Source: Symbiodinium natans
Lineage: Eukaryota > Sar > Dinophyceae > Suessiales > Symbiodiniaceae
Length of the DNA stretch: 64,000 nt
Reading direction: 5' to 3'
NCBI GenBank assembly: GCA_905221605.1
Contig: CAJNDS010000236.1
Coordinates: 325,001 to 389,000, forward strand
Shown here piece after piece: positions 53,001 to 58,740 of this stretch (within the stretch, counting starts at the first letter, position 1; every line of letters begins with the position of its first letter). The notes beneath the pieces were generated by a model. That model did no database searches. It had not been told where the DNA came from and worked only from the letters and a program-made list of their open reading frames with translations. The translations under genes were made by a program, and so were the position numbers.

Positions 53001-53302
53001 CGTACATCGCAGGCATTCCGAGACAGCCCGGAAGGCAACAACCCTAAACCCTAACCCTAAACCCTAAACCCAAAACCCTAAACCCTAAACCCCAAACCTT
53101 CGCCCCAGCTGCGCAGGAGGGAAAAAGAAACCACAAACCGTAAACCAGCATGACTATGGTAAGAGCTTGACAACCAAGCCATGCAACAGTCTTGCAAGGT
53201 GCACCAGCTGACCATTAGCTTGGGCGCCGGCATGCCCATCAGCAAGGGCCTGCCGCAAGACAGAAAGTTGGTCCCTCTGGGCTGTTCAGTTGTCTGTTGC
53301 AG
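42251..53302 (+). CDS. Voltage-gated cation channel with EF-hand region (multi-exon gene, span)
   Basis: A single-domain six-helix channel can be followed through at least fourteen small + strand exons: S1 (42251), S2 in two exons (42868, 43654), S3 (43725), S4 (44561), S5 (45744), pore helix (46265), filter (46592), S6 in three exons (46831, 47525, 48499), post-S6 helix (48862), EF region (49667, 50826, 52389) and a closing helix (52913, 53199). Most neighbouring exons join in phase and give uninterrupted family-like sequence, which chance would not do. Such channels sit in a membrane, open on depolarisation and pass Na+ or Ca2+; EF-hands add calcium control. Missing here: the S1-S2 loop, the S3-S4 loop, the S4-S5 linker, the first EF loop and a link between the two EF parts; these may be microexons I did not see. 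In-frame stops in all introns mean the gene works only if spliced. It could be a decayed copy, but no exon I joined carries a stop. Confidence 0.85.
42419..42482 (+). mobile_element. Repeat family M5 copy in a channel intron
   Basis: GGATTCCCTCACAAAGAGGA, CCCCAGAAAAGGTACCCTAA, TGTCGGAAGCCCCCACTTG. Very like 18.54 kb. Confidence 0.65.
42868..42904 (+). CDS. Channel exon: first half of S2
   Basis: Acceptor gtatccctacag, FDVLNLVFTCLW, GC donor CTCTG|GCTTTA. The last two bases (TG) join the G at 43654 to give Trp, in phase. Confidence 0.65.
43654..43673 (+). CDS. Channel exon: end of S2
   Basis: Acceptor cccaatttcag, then FEAEIL with the conserved acidic residue of S2, GC donor CTTG|GCCGGC. Only about 20 bases long, so the call rests on phase and on the order of motifs. 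Confidence 0.55.
43725..43792 (+). CDS. Channel exon: S3 helix
   Basis: GKTFFCDWFNWLDMTVVLTS shows FF..W.NWLD..VV, the hallmark of S3 with its Asp. Acceptor caccgag; donor CAGC|GTCTCC. A longer frame (43553-44122) runs through it but the rest does not resemble a channel. Confidence 0.8.
44088..44186 (+). mobile_element. MITE-like element, family M1, copy 3, in a channel intron
   Basis: TTGGGATGTTCCCCCTTATA...GGGGGAACATCCCAA; the inner arms CCTTTCTAGGGATT and AATCCCGATTAAGG also pair. About 97 bases, located between the S3 and S4 exons. Confidence 0.8.
44470..44530 (+). repeat. CCCTAAA array before the S4 exon
   Basis: Seven loose units ending 30 bases before the S4 acceptor. Confidence 0.85.
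44561..44624 (+). CDS. Channel exon: S4 voltage sensor
   Basis: VLRLLRLTKLSRSIRVLKAQ has basic residues at every third position (R3, R6, K9, R12, R15, K18), the defining pattern of a voltage sensor. Acceptor catcccaaag, donor AATG|GTTCTG. CCCTAAA repeats precede and TTTAGGG repeats follow. Confidence 0.9.
44641..44699 (+). repeat. TTTAGGG array after the S4 exon
   Basis: Starts 16 bases after the S4 donor. Units are TTTAGGG, with TTTAAAG and CTTAGAG variants. Confidence 0.85.
45063..45244 (+). CDS. Open frame between S4 and S5, unassigned
   Basis: SMPLIASGASPAFQFSNVLD, SLTMIMPLGHTPNVTSELND and on to a TAA near 45242 is protein-like but does not look like an S4-S5 linker. Follows TTTAGGG repeats. 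It could be chance, or a gene-specific insertion. Confidence 0.25.
45744..45838 (+). CDS. Channel exon: S5 helix
   Basis: NLWGSRCIGAILIMFMVQTY then LRNPNELSEDN. A hydrophobic S5 followed by an extracellular acidic turn. GC donor AACAG|GCGC; the leftover AG joins A at 46265 to give Arg. Confidence 0.8.
46265..46334 (+). CDS. Channel exon: pore helix
   Basis: ESERLAVFAYYGTFSRAMLT, MFE. FGTF-RA-LTMFE is the pore-helix signature of this channel group. Acceptor gatcccag, GC donor GAG|GCCAGG. In phase with both neighbours. Confidence 0.9.
46592..46641 (+). CDS. Channel exon: selectivity filter
   Basis: Acceptor cttgctcag, VLLANWIPPCRILVDN. Joined to the previous exon it reads LTMFE-VLLANW; the NW and PPCR residues are typical. 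In relatives I expect a Thr two residues after the Glu, where Leu stands here. GC donor GT|GCAGC preserves phase with 46831; a GT donor two bases earlier is the alternative. Confidence 0.85.
46831..46866 (+). CDS. Channel exon: start of S6
   Basis: Acceptor acaggctgag; HEWFLCLVF matches the (S/H)-E-W-hydrophobic start of S6. The leftover TG before GT donor (TTTTG|GTCC) joins G at 47525 to give Trp. Confidence 0.65.
46981..47085 (+). repeat. (TA)n, (CA)n and (GA)n microsatellites
   Basis: Three simple repeats in the intron between S6 exons; the apparent ORF through them is not a gene. Confidence 0.9.
47525..47567 (+). CDS. Channel exon: middle of S6
   Basis: Acceptor atgttcgag, YRCLVGFAVLNVIQ, GC donor TTCAG|GCCGCA. 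GFAVLNVI is highly characteristic of S6 in this group. Confidence 0.9.
48175..48227 (+). repeat. CCCTAAA array in a channel intron
   Basis: Seven units including CCCGAAA and CCCTAAT; lies 270 bases before the next exon. Confidence 0.9.
48499..48534 (+). CDS. Channel exon: end of S6
   Basis: Acceptor cttgcggtcag, AVFIQRTMQVAQ, GC donor CCAG|GCCATT. Continues the previous exon in phase to give NVIQAVFIQRTMQVAQ. Confidence 0.9.
48606..48680 (+). repeat. TTTAGGG array with GCTGAGG block
   Basis: TTTAGGG, then GCTTAGG and three GCTGAGG units. Confidence 0.85.
48862..48955 (+). CDS. Channel exon: post-S6 helix leading to EF-hands
   Basis: Long pyrimidine tract and acceptor (tttttttttccgtag), KTRKDDKELQLKQKQYAAET, FERKLRYIFEE. 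The charged helix ends where the first EF-hand loop begins in relatives. Likely GC donor GAGG|GCTGAA; TGA follows if unspliced. Confidence 0.85.
49338..49372 (+). repeat. CCCTAAA array
   Basis: Four or five units. Confidence 0.85.
49542..49617 (+). repeat. CCCTAAA array before an EF-region exon
   Basis: Ten clean units, about 20-50 bases before the acceptor of the next exon. Confidence 0.95.
49667..49754 (+). CDS. Channel exon: EF-hand region, first part
   Basis: KLPRTWEEFDEQLKDPRTGA, LLSMIESLG. TWEEF is the end of an EF loop, and the following L-x-DP...A-L-L-S is seen after it in related channels. Acceptor cacccaag (or an earlier one at 49637, in the same frame). Donor GGCG|GTTTAGGG is made by the telomere-like array. 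Confidence 0.8.
49755..49801 (+). repeat. TTTAGGG array starting at a splice donor
   Basis: Six clean units directly after the exon. Confidence 0.9.
50181..50292 (+). mobile_element. Repeat family M4 copy in a channel intron
   Basis: CCCCCCTACTACCT...AATCAGGCTTACTTGTCCCT, then TTATAGGCTTAATTATCCCT; the right end GGGGGGGAGGGGGTAG mirrors the C-rich left end. Confidence 0.6.
50386..50660 (+). repeat. Degenerate TTTAGGG array with an 18-21-mer tandem
   Basis: TTTAGGG, TTTGAGG and TTTAAGG units. From about 50469 the unit AGGGTTTGAGGGTTAGCT repeats three times. Confidence 0.85.
50826..50867 (+). CDS. Channel exon: second EF-hand loop
   Basis: Acceptor gggcgcag, VFYDLLDDGDGRVN, GC donor CAAT|GCGCAG (end uncertain by a few codons). 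LLDDGDG is the acidic calcium loop found in this position in related channels. Confidence 0.75.
51525..51654 (+). CDS. Exon candidate within the channel span, strand uncertain
   Basis: + strand: acceptor gttcatgtccag, TDSAACRYQLIQYVPFAVRS, HYDDMLHIKVTKNGTLLPVG, donor CCAG|GGTACGT or one base later. The - strand is also open and protein-like. Does not resemble an EF-hand segment. Confidence 0.3.
52211..52300 (+). mobile_element. Repeat family M3 copy 1
   Basis: CCTCCTTAGGAAG...CAAAACCCAAGGGAATACTA...GTCAAGGTTCTAAGGTGAAT. Shares order and ends with copies at 52.67 and 57.80 kb. Confidence 0.65.
52389..52422 (+). CDS. Channel exon: end of second EF-hand
   Basis: Acceptor ggtccaag; FARGVLAMKGP. 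GC donor CCCG|GCGTGG joins in phase to 52913, giving MKGP-AKSIDL as in relatives (RLKGxAKSID). Confidence 0.75.
52457..52511 (+). repeat. TTTAGGG array
   Basis: Starts about 35 bases after the preceding donor. Confidence 0.9.
52666..52765 (+). mobile_element. Repeat family M3 copy 2, in a channel intron
   Basis: Left CTATATCCCCCTTGGGAATT pairs with the right end TAAGGTTCTAAGGGGAGTAT, AG. Internal TGTAAAACCCAAGAGGATAT matches copy 1. Confidence 0.7.
52913..52969 (+). CDS. Channel exon: helix after EF-hands
   Basis: Acceptor cgtcactgag, AKSIDLARVSKNLNQLGRM, donor CATG|GTGCCT. AKSIDL...NLNQL is strongly conserved after the EF pair in related dinoflagellate channels. Confidence 0.85.
53199..53302 (+). 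CDS. Channel exon candidate: C-terminal extension
   Basis: Acceptor cagtcttgcaag, VHQLTISLGAGMPISKGLPQ, DRKLVPLGC..., donor TGCAG|GTTTAGGG. Starts in phase with the previous exon; the donor is again the first telomere-like unit. Confidence 0.5.
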
Positions 53303-53820
53303 GTTTAGGGTTTAGGGTTTAGGGTTTACGCGAAAGGGTTTAGGCTTTTTTTGGTGGAGATGTGAGATCGGCACCGGGGAGCAGAATGGGTTTCGGTGAA
53401 GCGGATTTGGAGTACCCACCCGGCCCGAAAACGGAGATCCCCTCAAGAGGTGAGTTGTTCTGTTTTGTTGTTTTCCGAGCGCGCCGGGCGCTGAAAAGAG
53501 TAGAGGAGAGTCCAAGCCCCTAGGTCTCAGGGTCGAGACTCCCCGAAAATCCCCAAGCCTCACCCACATTATATGATCTGGCGCATGTGTATATATATAT
53601 ATGCACATACAAATATACGAACAGAAAAATGCAGAATGGGGGCAAACATGTACAACATATTTGTGTATAAAAAACATATGTATTGTTCTGTAGCCCCAGC
53701 TGTAGGGACTTCTCGGTCCCCTCAAGGCCCTCAAGGCCCTTCTCCTCTCCCGCACCACGTACTGCCATCGAAGCCCATGGCTTCTTTCTTCTTAAGAGGG
53801 CGGGTTAGGCTTGAGGGTTG

Positions 53821-53860
53821 AAGGGTTTAGGGTTTAGGGTTTAGGGTTTAGGGTTTGTCC
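53821..53860 (+). repeat. TTTAGGG array
   Basis: Five units. Confidence 0.85.
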
Positions 53861-54102
53861 AGGGTTTGGCGCTTAGGGTTTTTCGGAGACCTCATGACAG
53901 GTTTAGGCTTTGTGGTTTCGGGTTCGTGACTCTCAGCTTTGCCAAGGAGTGACTTCTACAGCCGGGCATAGCCGGGCAAAGCCACCGTGGCTCAAACCAA
54001 ATTTTTGCAGAGCCAGGGAGGGGCTTTAGGGGGTCTAGTTAGTGTTCTTGTGTGGTTCAGGCTGTAGGCTTAATTCCTAAACCCTCTCTTCGTCCCAAAA
54101 GG

Positions 54103-54226
54103 AAATGCCTCGTAGTGCGATGGGTAGGCGTGGGGCAAACAGAGATCCTCTTTACGAGGTTCCTGTCGTGCGCAGTACACCCTTGTCCCAGCTGGGATCT
54201 CTACCTTTGACTGCCCACCATGCTGC
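54103..54226 (+). CDS. Exon candidate, possibly C-terminus of the channel gene
   Basis: After cccaaaag a frame with ATG at 54105 reads MPRSAMGRRGANRDPLYEVP, VVRSTPLSQLGSLPLTAHHA before CCCTAAA repeats. Polar tail-like peptide; linkage not shown. Confidence 0.3.
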
Positions 54227-54401
54227 CCCAAACCCTAAACCCTAAACCCCAAGCCCCAAACCCCAAACCCAAAATTTCTTCGTAGCATTGCCGAGATCCT
54301 GCTGATGCGAGAGCTGTCCTTTCCACCCTATCACACCTCTCCATTAGCAATTCTCGATGTGACCCTTTGGTTGAATTGCGGCTGGGTGGCGAGTCCAAGT
54401 T

Positions 54402-54518
54402 CCCAAAGAGCCCAACACCCCTTGATGAAGGAATCGACCTTAAATCATATGAAGGATCCCTATATAGTTTAAGGCCTATTCCTATATTCCTGAATGAAGG
54501 GGTATTGGGCTCTCTGGG
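54402..54518 (+). mobile_element. MITE-like element, family M2, copy 2
   Basis: CCCAAAGAGCCCAACACCCC...GAATGAAGGGGTATTGGGCT, CTCTGGG. Inverted ends of about 28 bases; internal CATATGAAGGATCCCTATAT matches copy 1 at 6.1 kb. Confidence 0.8.
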
Positions 54519-54634
54519 TTCTGTTTAGGCGTTCAGGAACCTTGTCTTTGACTTTTGTACCTGGCCAAGGAGAGCTGCTATCCTCCGCGAGGCAAGTGCC
54601 CTGAGCGCACGTGCTCGCGTTTAAGTATGTATCC

Positions 54635-54684
54635 CCGTAAACCCTAAACCCCAAACCCCAAACCCCAAACCCTAAACCCTAAAC
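54635..54684 (+). repeat. CCCTAAA/CCCCAAA array
   Basis: Seven units. Confidence 0.85.
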
Positions 54685-54786
54685 GAGCTGTCATCTTTCA
54701 ATCTGGGGATTCACGATACGTAGTAGGATCCTCGTTGGGTCCTTATTGTAACGGGCATCCTACTCTTTGGCGGTCTATTTGTTGGA

Positions 54787-54835
54787 CCCTAAACCCTAAA
54801 CCCTAAACCCTAAACCCTAAACCCTAAACCCTAAT
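54787..54835 (+). repeat. CCCTAAA array
   Basis: Seven units, directly after GTTGGACC of an inverted M5-like fragment (54700-54786). Confidence 0.9.
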
Positions 54836-54978
54836 TTTAGGAGCCCACGGGTCGCGGCCTTTGGAAGGTCGATGTTGCTAGCATCCTCTGCCCGCTGTGT
54901 GATTTTTAAACTCCCCCGTCGATTTCGCGCACCGGGCTGTTTGTCGGAAACCCTCTCGGGGTTTCCCCATGATTTGGA

Positions 54979-55074
54979 GGTTTTCCGAGAATAGGGGACC
55001 CCAATATAGATCCCCAAATAGTAGGACTCCCTTAGCAGAAGGACCCCAAGAAGGTACCCCACATTTCGGAAACC
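54979..55074 (+). mobile_element. MITE-like element, family M5, full copy
   Basis: GGTTTTCCGAGAATAGGGGA at the left pairs with the right end GGTACCCCACATTTCGGAAA, CC. Internal AAATAGTAGGACTCCC is shared with 18.54 and 56.27 kb. Confidence 0.75.
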
Positions 55075-55167
55075 TACCATCTAGGACCCTTGATTCATCA
55101 ACGCCGGTCAGTTGACGGTTTGAGACCCTGCCGGGTGACGCCCTACGCCGGGCGCAGAAGCGGGGCC

Positions 55168-55266
55168 CCGGATAAGAGCCTTGTACTAACAGTCCTTAAT
55201 CGGGATTCTGGCACCCCTCAAAAAAATCCCTATTAAGGACTGTTAGTATAAGGGCGATCATCCCAA
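55168..55266 (+). mobile_element. MITE-like element, family M1, copy 4
   Basis: GTACTAACAGTCCTTAATCG...ATTAAGGACTGTTAGTATAA, then GATCATCCCAA. Inner arms are better kept than the left end. Confidence 0.75.
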
Positions 55267-55484
55267 TCTATCAGTTTGATCATGAAAATGTACCTTATGA
55301 TCTAGTATACAGTCTCATATGCCCCAGTGAGTGCCACCATGCCGGATTCAGAAATCAAGCTGTGTGCCCAGACTTTGACAGTATCGTTGGTCAATTCAAG
55401 GGTCCGTGGTTTTTTGTTGTTGTAGACCTCTAGCAGGTTTCGGGTCTAGGGTGATAGTGTAAGAAGCCCTGGGCCAAGGTAGAG

Positions 55485-55880
55485 TTGTACATGCGCCAAG
55501 GCCAGGAAAATCCGTTGCTCGACGAGAGCAGGCCGCGGCGAACCGTTCCCACGACACATCGAAGTCCCCAAGCTGAAGTTACCGAACTTCTGAATGGTGC
55601 ACCTTCGTCTTGTCGTGTGCATCGAGGCACTGAAGTTACTAAAGCACAAAGCCCGAAAGCTACCGCTGCCGTCAGCCGTACCATTTCCAGACATTGCCAG
55701 GGACTTCGGCTGTTCCGGCTTGCCAGGTTTGTTTCACCTGCGCCTTGCCACGCAAATGGCATTGTGCAAGGGCGGCAGGTTGCACTGGTGGTGCAGCCGT
55801 GCAGCTTTTCAGGTGGGGTGCCAGGTGGCCCTCGGAAGGCCAGCTTGGTTGTACAAAACACGCCAAGGTTTTTCCTGTGA
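55485..55880. other. Overlapping long ORFs on both strands, unassigned
   Basis: 131 and 132 codons on + (55485, 55594) and 143 on - (55430-55861) overlap. None has a known domain and the choice cannot be made from sequence alone. Confidence 0.25.
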
Positions 55881-56085
55881 GCGATACAAGCAACGGCAGG
55901 TACTCAGCGTCTTCCAGTGCTGTAGTTACAGCACCAGCACGGTTTTGCGGGAAGAATCTCGGTCACCAAGCCGTACCCATAACACACCCTAAACCCGGAA
56001 GCCCGAAAACCTAACATCCTTACCCCGCCCCCCACCCCCCAAGTCCGCAAACCCGACTGAAAGAACAGCCCTAAAGCCCTGTAAA

Positions 56086-56165
56086 TTGGGATGTTCCCCC
56101 TTATAGCTCCTTAATAGGGATTTGAATAGGGGTTCTATAGTATAAGGCGGACACATGCCAACCTA
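56086..56165 (+). mobile_element. MITE-like element, family M1, copy 5 (decayed)
   Basis: TTGGGATGTTCCCCCTTATA kept at the left; the right end is eroded to GGCGGACACATGCCAACC. About 79 bases. Confidence 0.7.
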
Positions 56166-56266
56166 TAAACAGAAGCCCCTAAGGCCAGGTAGGCGTCGCT
56201 GGGAGCTTGTTCTAGTCAGGTGAGTTAACGCATCCCATCTTGGCTTCGATCAGATGGGGCCAATAT

Positions 56267-56380
56267 GGGGGTCTCCGAAATTATATACAGGGTACCTTAT
56301 TGGGTCCTTATCGGGGAATCCTGCAAATCCTACTATTTGGGGGACGATATTGGGGTCCTTTATTTTCGTAAGCCACCATA
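56267..56380 (-). mobile_element. MITE-like element, family M5, inverted copy
   Basis: On the - strand: GGACCCCAATATCGTCCCCC, AAATAGTAGGATT, GGACCCAATAAGGTACCC, AATTTCGGAGACCCC. Aligns along its length with 54979-55074. Confidence 0.7.
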
Positions 56381-56847
56381 TAGCCGCAAGCCATGTGAAC
56401 ATAGTTGATAGTCTGATTGTCGCAGGTGAGTAAATTCTGTCGTCGCAGTCGCAGGCGAGCAAAATTTCTTTCTCGCCCGGCGAGAAAAGTTTACAGTCGC
56501 AAGCGAGTGGCGTGCTATGCCATGCCCGTAACTCCAATAACCCTAAACCCTGCCAAAATTCAGCCAGACGGGAGGCAAAAATAAACTCCTGGCCGAGACC
56601 CCTGAATCCTATACCTTAAGCCGCAAGCCTTGGGCCGGACCATTGAGGCATTGTCCTGGCACCCCCCTGACTCACAGGGAACTGTGCTTTGCAAATTCGA
56701 CGACTTTTTGTGATGCATCCTTTGTTGGGACCCTAAACCCTAATCTTCGCTAAGCCCGAATAGGAGGCGGGTGGCAAAAGAACCCCAAAATAGGAGTCCA
56801 GGCCGTGGGATCAAGTTGGTGACGTAGGGGAGCTTTTAGTTAAGTTG

Positions 56848-57174
56848 GCCTAGGCTCGCAACATCCGCAGAGAACTGCGCCTTCTTGTTTGGCGGGACTT
56901 GTTACGCAACGCCAGCTTGGCGGCCTTAGAATCAGGGCGTGGGTTGCAAGACTCGCAGAAGGGCGCCGGAAGTCTGGGATTGATTCGTGATTTATTACGG
57001 AAAGCCTTGGCCTTTCCGGATCATGTGTTCAAGGCTTCGGTTAACCGGTTAACCTTCCCCCAATGTGATGAAGTGACAGTTGGAGTCCCAGGATCTAGGC
57101 TAGGACAAGGGATGCATCTTGGCTGCTGCGCCAGCAGCTTGCTGAAGGACTGGTGGAGGGGACAGCTGACTTGA
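56848..57174 (+). CDS. Exon or ORF candidate, unknown protein
   Basis: Acceptor gttggcctag, then 108 open codons to TGA at 57172: ARNIRRELRLLVWRDLLRNA, SLAALESGRGLQDSQKGAGS, LGLIRDLLRKALAFPDHVFK and so on. Basic, helical, with late Cys residues. No family recognised; no ATG near the start, so it would be an internal or terminal exon. Confidence 0.35.
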
Positions 57175-57461
57175 TCAATGTAGGGCCCGATTCGTGTCTA
57201 GATTCAACTTTCATCTTGCTGACGTCCTAAACCCTAAACCCTAAACCCTAAACCCTAAACCCTATACCGCCCTCGACAGGTTCGTGCAACCTTTATTATT
57301 GAGGTCTTAGCCCGGCTTTAAAGCCCCCCCCCCCCCCAGACATGAAGTCCGAACGCAATGTCCTACCATGAATGCCCTTTGGGCGATATCCCCTGTAGCC
57401 TTCACACTGCTCGGGGGTGACTTTTTCCTTTAAGTTCCGATCTTGTACCCCGCATTGCTGT

Positions 57462-57544
57462 GGCTAGACGGGTGGCAAAAAAAAAAAACCTAAACCCTAA
57501 ACCCTAAACCCTAAACCCTAAACCCTAAACCCTAAACCCTAAAC
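57462..57544 (+). repeat. Junction motif followed by CCCTAAA array
   Basis: TGGCTAGACGGGTGGC, a run of 12 A, then eight clean CCCTAAA units. Clearest example of the motif feeding straight into an array. Confidence 0.8.
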
Positions 57545-57730
57545 CCCCATCGAAGCCCCGCTCCCCCTCTCGCGAAGCTCGTTTCCGGACTTCCGCCAAA
57601 AGCTCCTCGAAGTCGTTGGCGGAAGCGAGCCTCGGGCGCAGTCCTCGGAGTGTCCCTTTTTGCCAAAAGTCTGCGAGCCGTTGGGCGGACCCCTTGGGCG
57701 GACGTGAGCCCAGAATTCTGGAGCACAGGG
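57545..57730. other. Overlapping + frames after the array, unassigned
   Basis: Two + frames are open (one with FPDFRQKLLEVVGGSEPRAQ); either may hold an exon. No splice donor or family stands out. Confidence 0.25.
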
Positions 57731-57800
57731 ACCGATGCCAAAGGCGGGGCTAGGGAAGAGCAGAGAAGAAAGTGCAGCCTTGGTTGGGGGGTTGAGGATA

Positions 57801-57896
57801 AGATGTTTTTTGCTTGCTTTTTATATTTAAATTTATGTCAACCCTAAAGAAATATTGAAAATAGTGGTTTTTGTCAAGGTTCTAAGGGGAGTATAG
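57801..57896 (+). mobile_element. Repeat family M3 copy 3
   Basis: AACCCTAAAGAAATATTGAA...TTGTCAAGGTTCTAAGGGGA, GTATAG. The right 25 bases are almost identical to copy 2. Confidence 0.65.
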
Positions 57897-58315
57897 TTGA
57901 AGATGAGGGCTGTTGAGGCCTTGCAGTACGCAGGATGCGGAGCTTCAATGGCCATCTTTAGTAGGGGGATCATCTGAGTTGGGCTCTTTGTCCTTGACTT
58001 TGGGGGAAACATGTGCTAGAGACTGACTAGAGAGACACAGTTCCTCACCAGTTCGACTCTGCATTGCCTTCCAAAGGTTTTCGCGAAGCTTGGGCCCAAG
58101 CCCGACTTCACATGCACGTAAGTCCCATGGAAGGGGCCTGACGAGCCCTTCTCGCATCCGTCTCCATGGTGCGTACTCCTTCAAGGGAGCTTCAGATGGG
58201 ACTCAGCCCTGAAGTGTCAGATCCTCCGAAGCTCTTAAACTTTCTCATGCGGCCGCGCGGCCCATGGCCGGGTGGCATCGCGGCTGACACTGAGGAAGTG
58301 GTCTGGAAGGTTGGG

Positions 58316-58395
58316 GTTTAGGGTTTAGGGTTTAGGGTTTAGGGTTTAGGGTTTAGGGTTTAGGGTTTAGGGTTTGGGGTGTAGGGTTTAGGGAG
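58316..58395 (+). repeat. TTTAGGG array
   Basis: Eleven units, one TTTGGGG. Confidence 0.9.
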
Positions 58396-58645
58396 ACCAG
58401 TTCTGTGGCGCCCAGGTGCCGAACTTGAGATGGTTCTAACGAATGTGAAGCGATGGGGGCCAACTGCAAGCAAAGGGAACCTCGCAACGCTCTGGAGTCG
58501 ACTGGGTAAGGCATCACTTTTGAGGAAGGTGGGCAGGGTTTAGGGTTAAGGGTTTGGGGTTTAGGGTTTGGGGTTTTAGGGTTTAGGGTTTAGGGTTGAG
58601 CTGATGCTCGGGTTCAAAAAAGGTTTCATCGGATTTAGGGAGCAG

Positions 58646-58740
58646 CTGAGCACGAGCCAAGATCAAGCCCAGTCCTGCAGAATGTGTCCCGGGACGCCAA
58701 CTGCATGGGCGAGGAGGCTGCTTGGCAAAGTGCTATCGGG
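58646..58740 (+). CDS. Exon candidate, possible start of PPR gene
   Basis: Acceptor agggagcag, EHEPRSSPVLQNVSRDANCM, GEEAAWQSAIG, donor TCGGG|GTAGTT. Weakly PPR-like at the end; assignment by position. Confidence 0.4.

Noticed and set aside
55430-55861. 143-codon ORF on the - strand
   Set aside because: Two + frames of similar length overlap it; no recognisable content in any, so no call was made.
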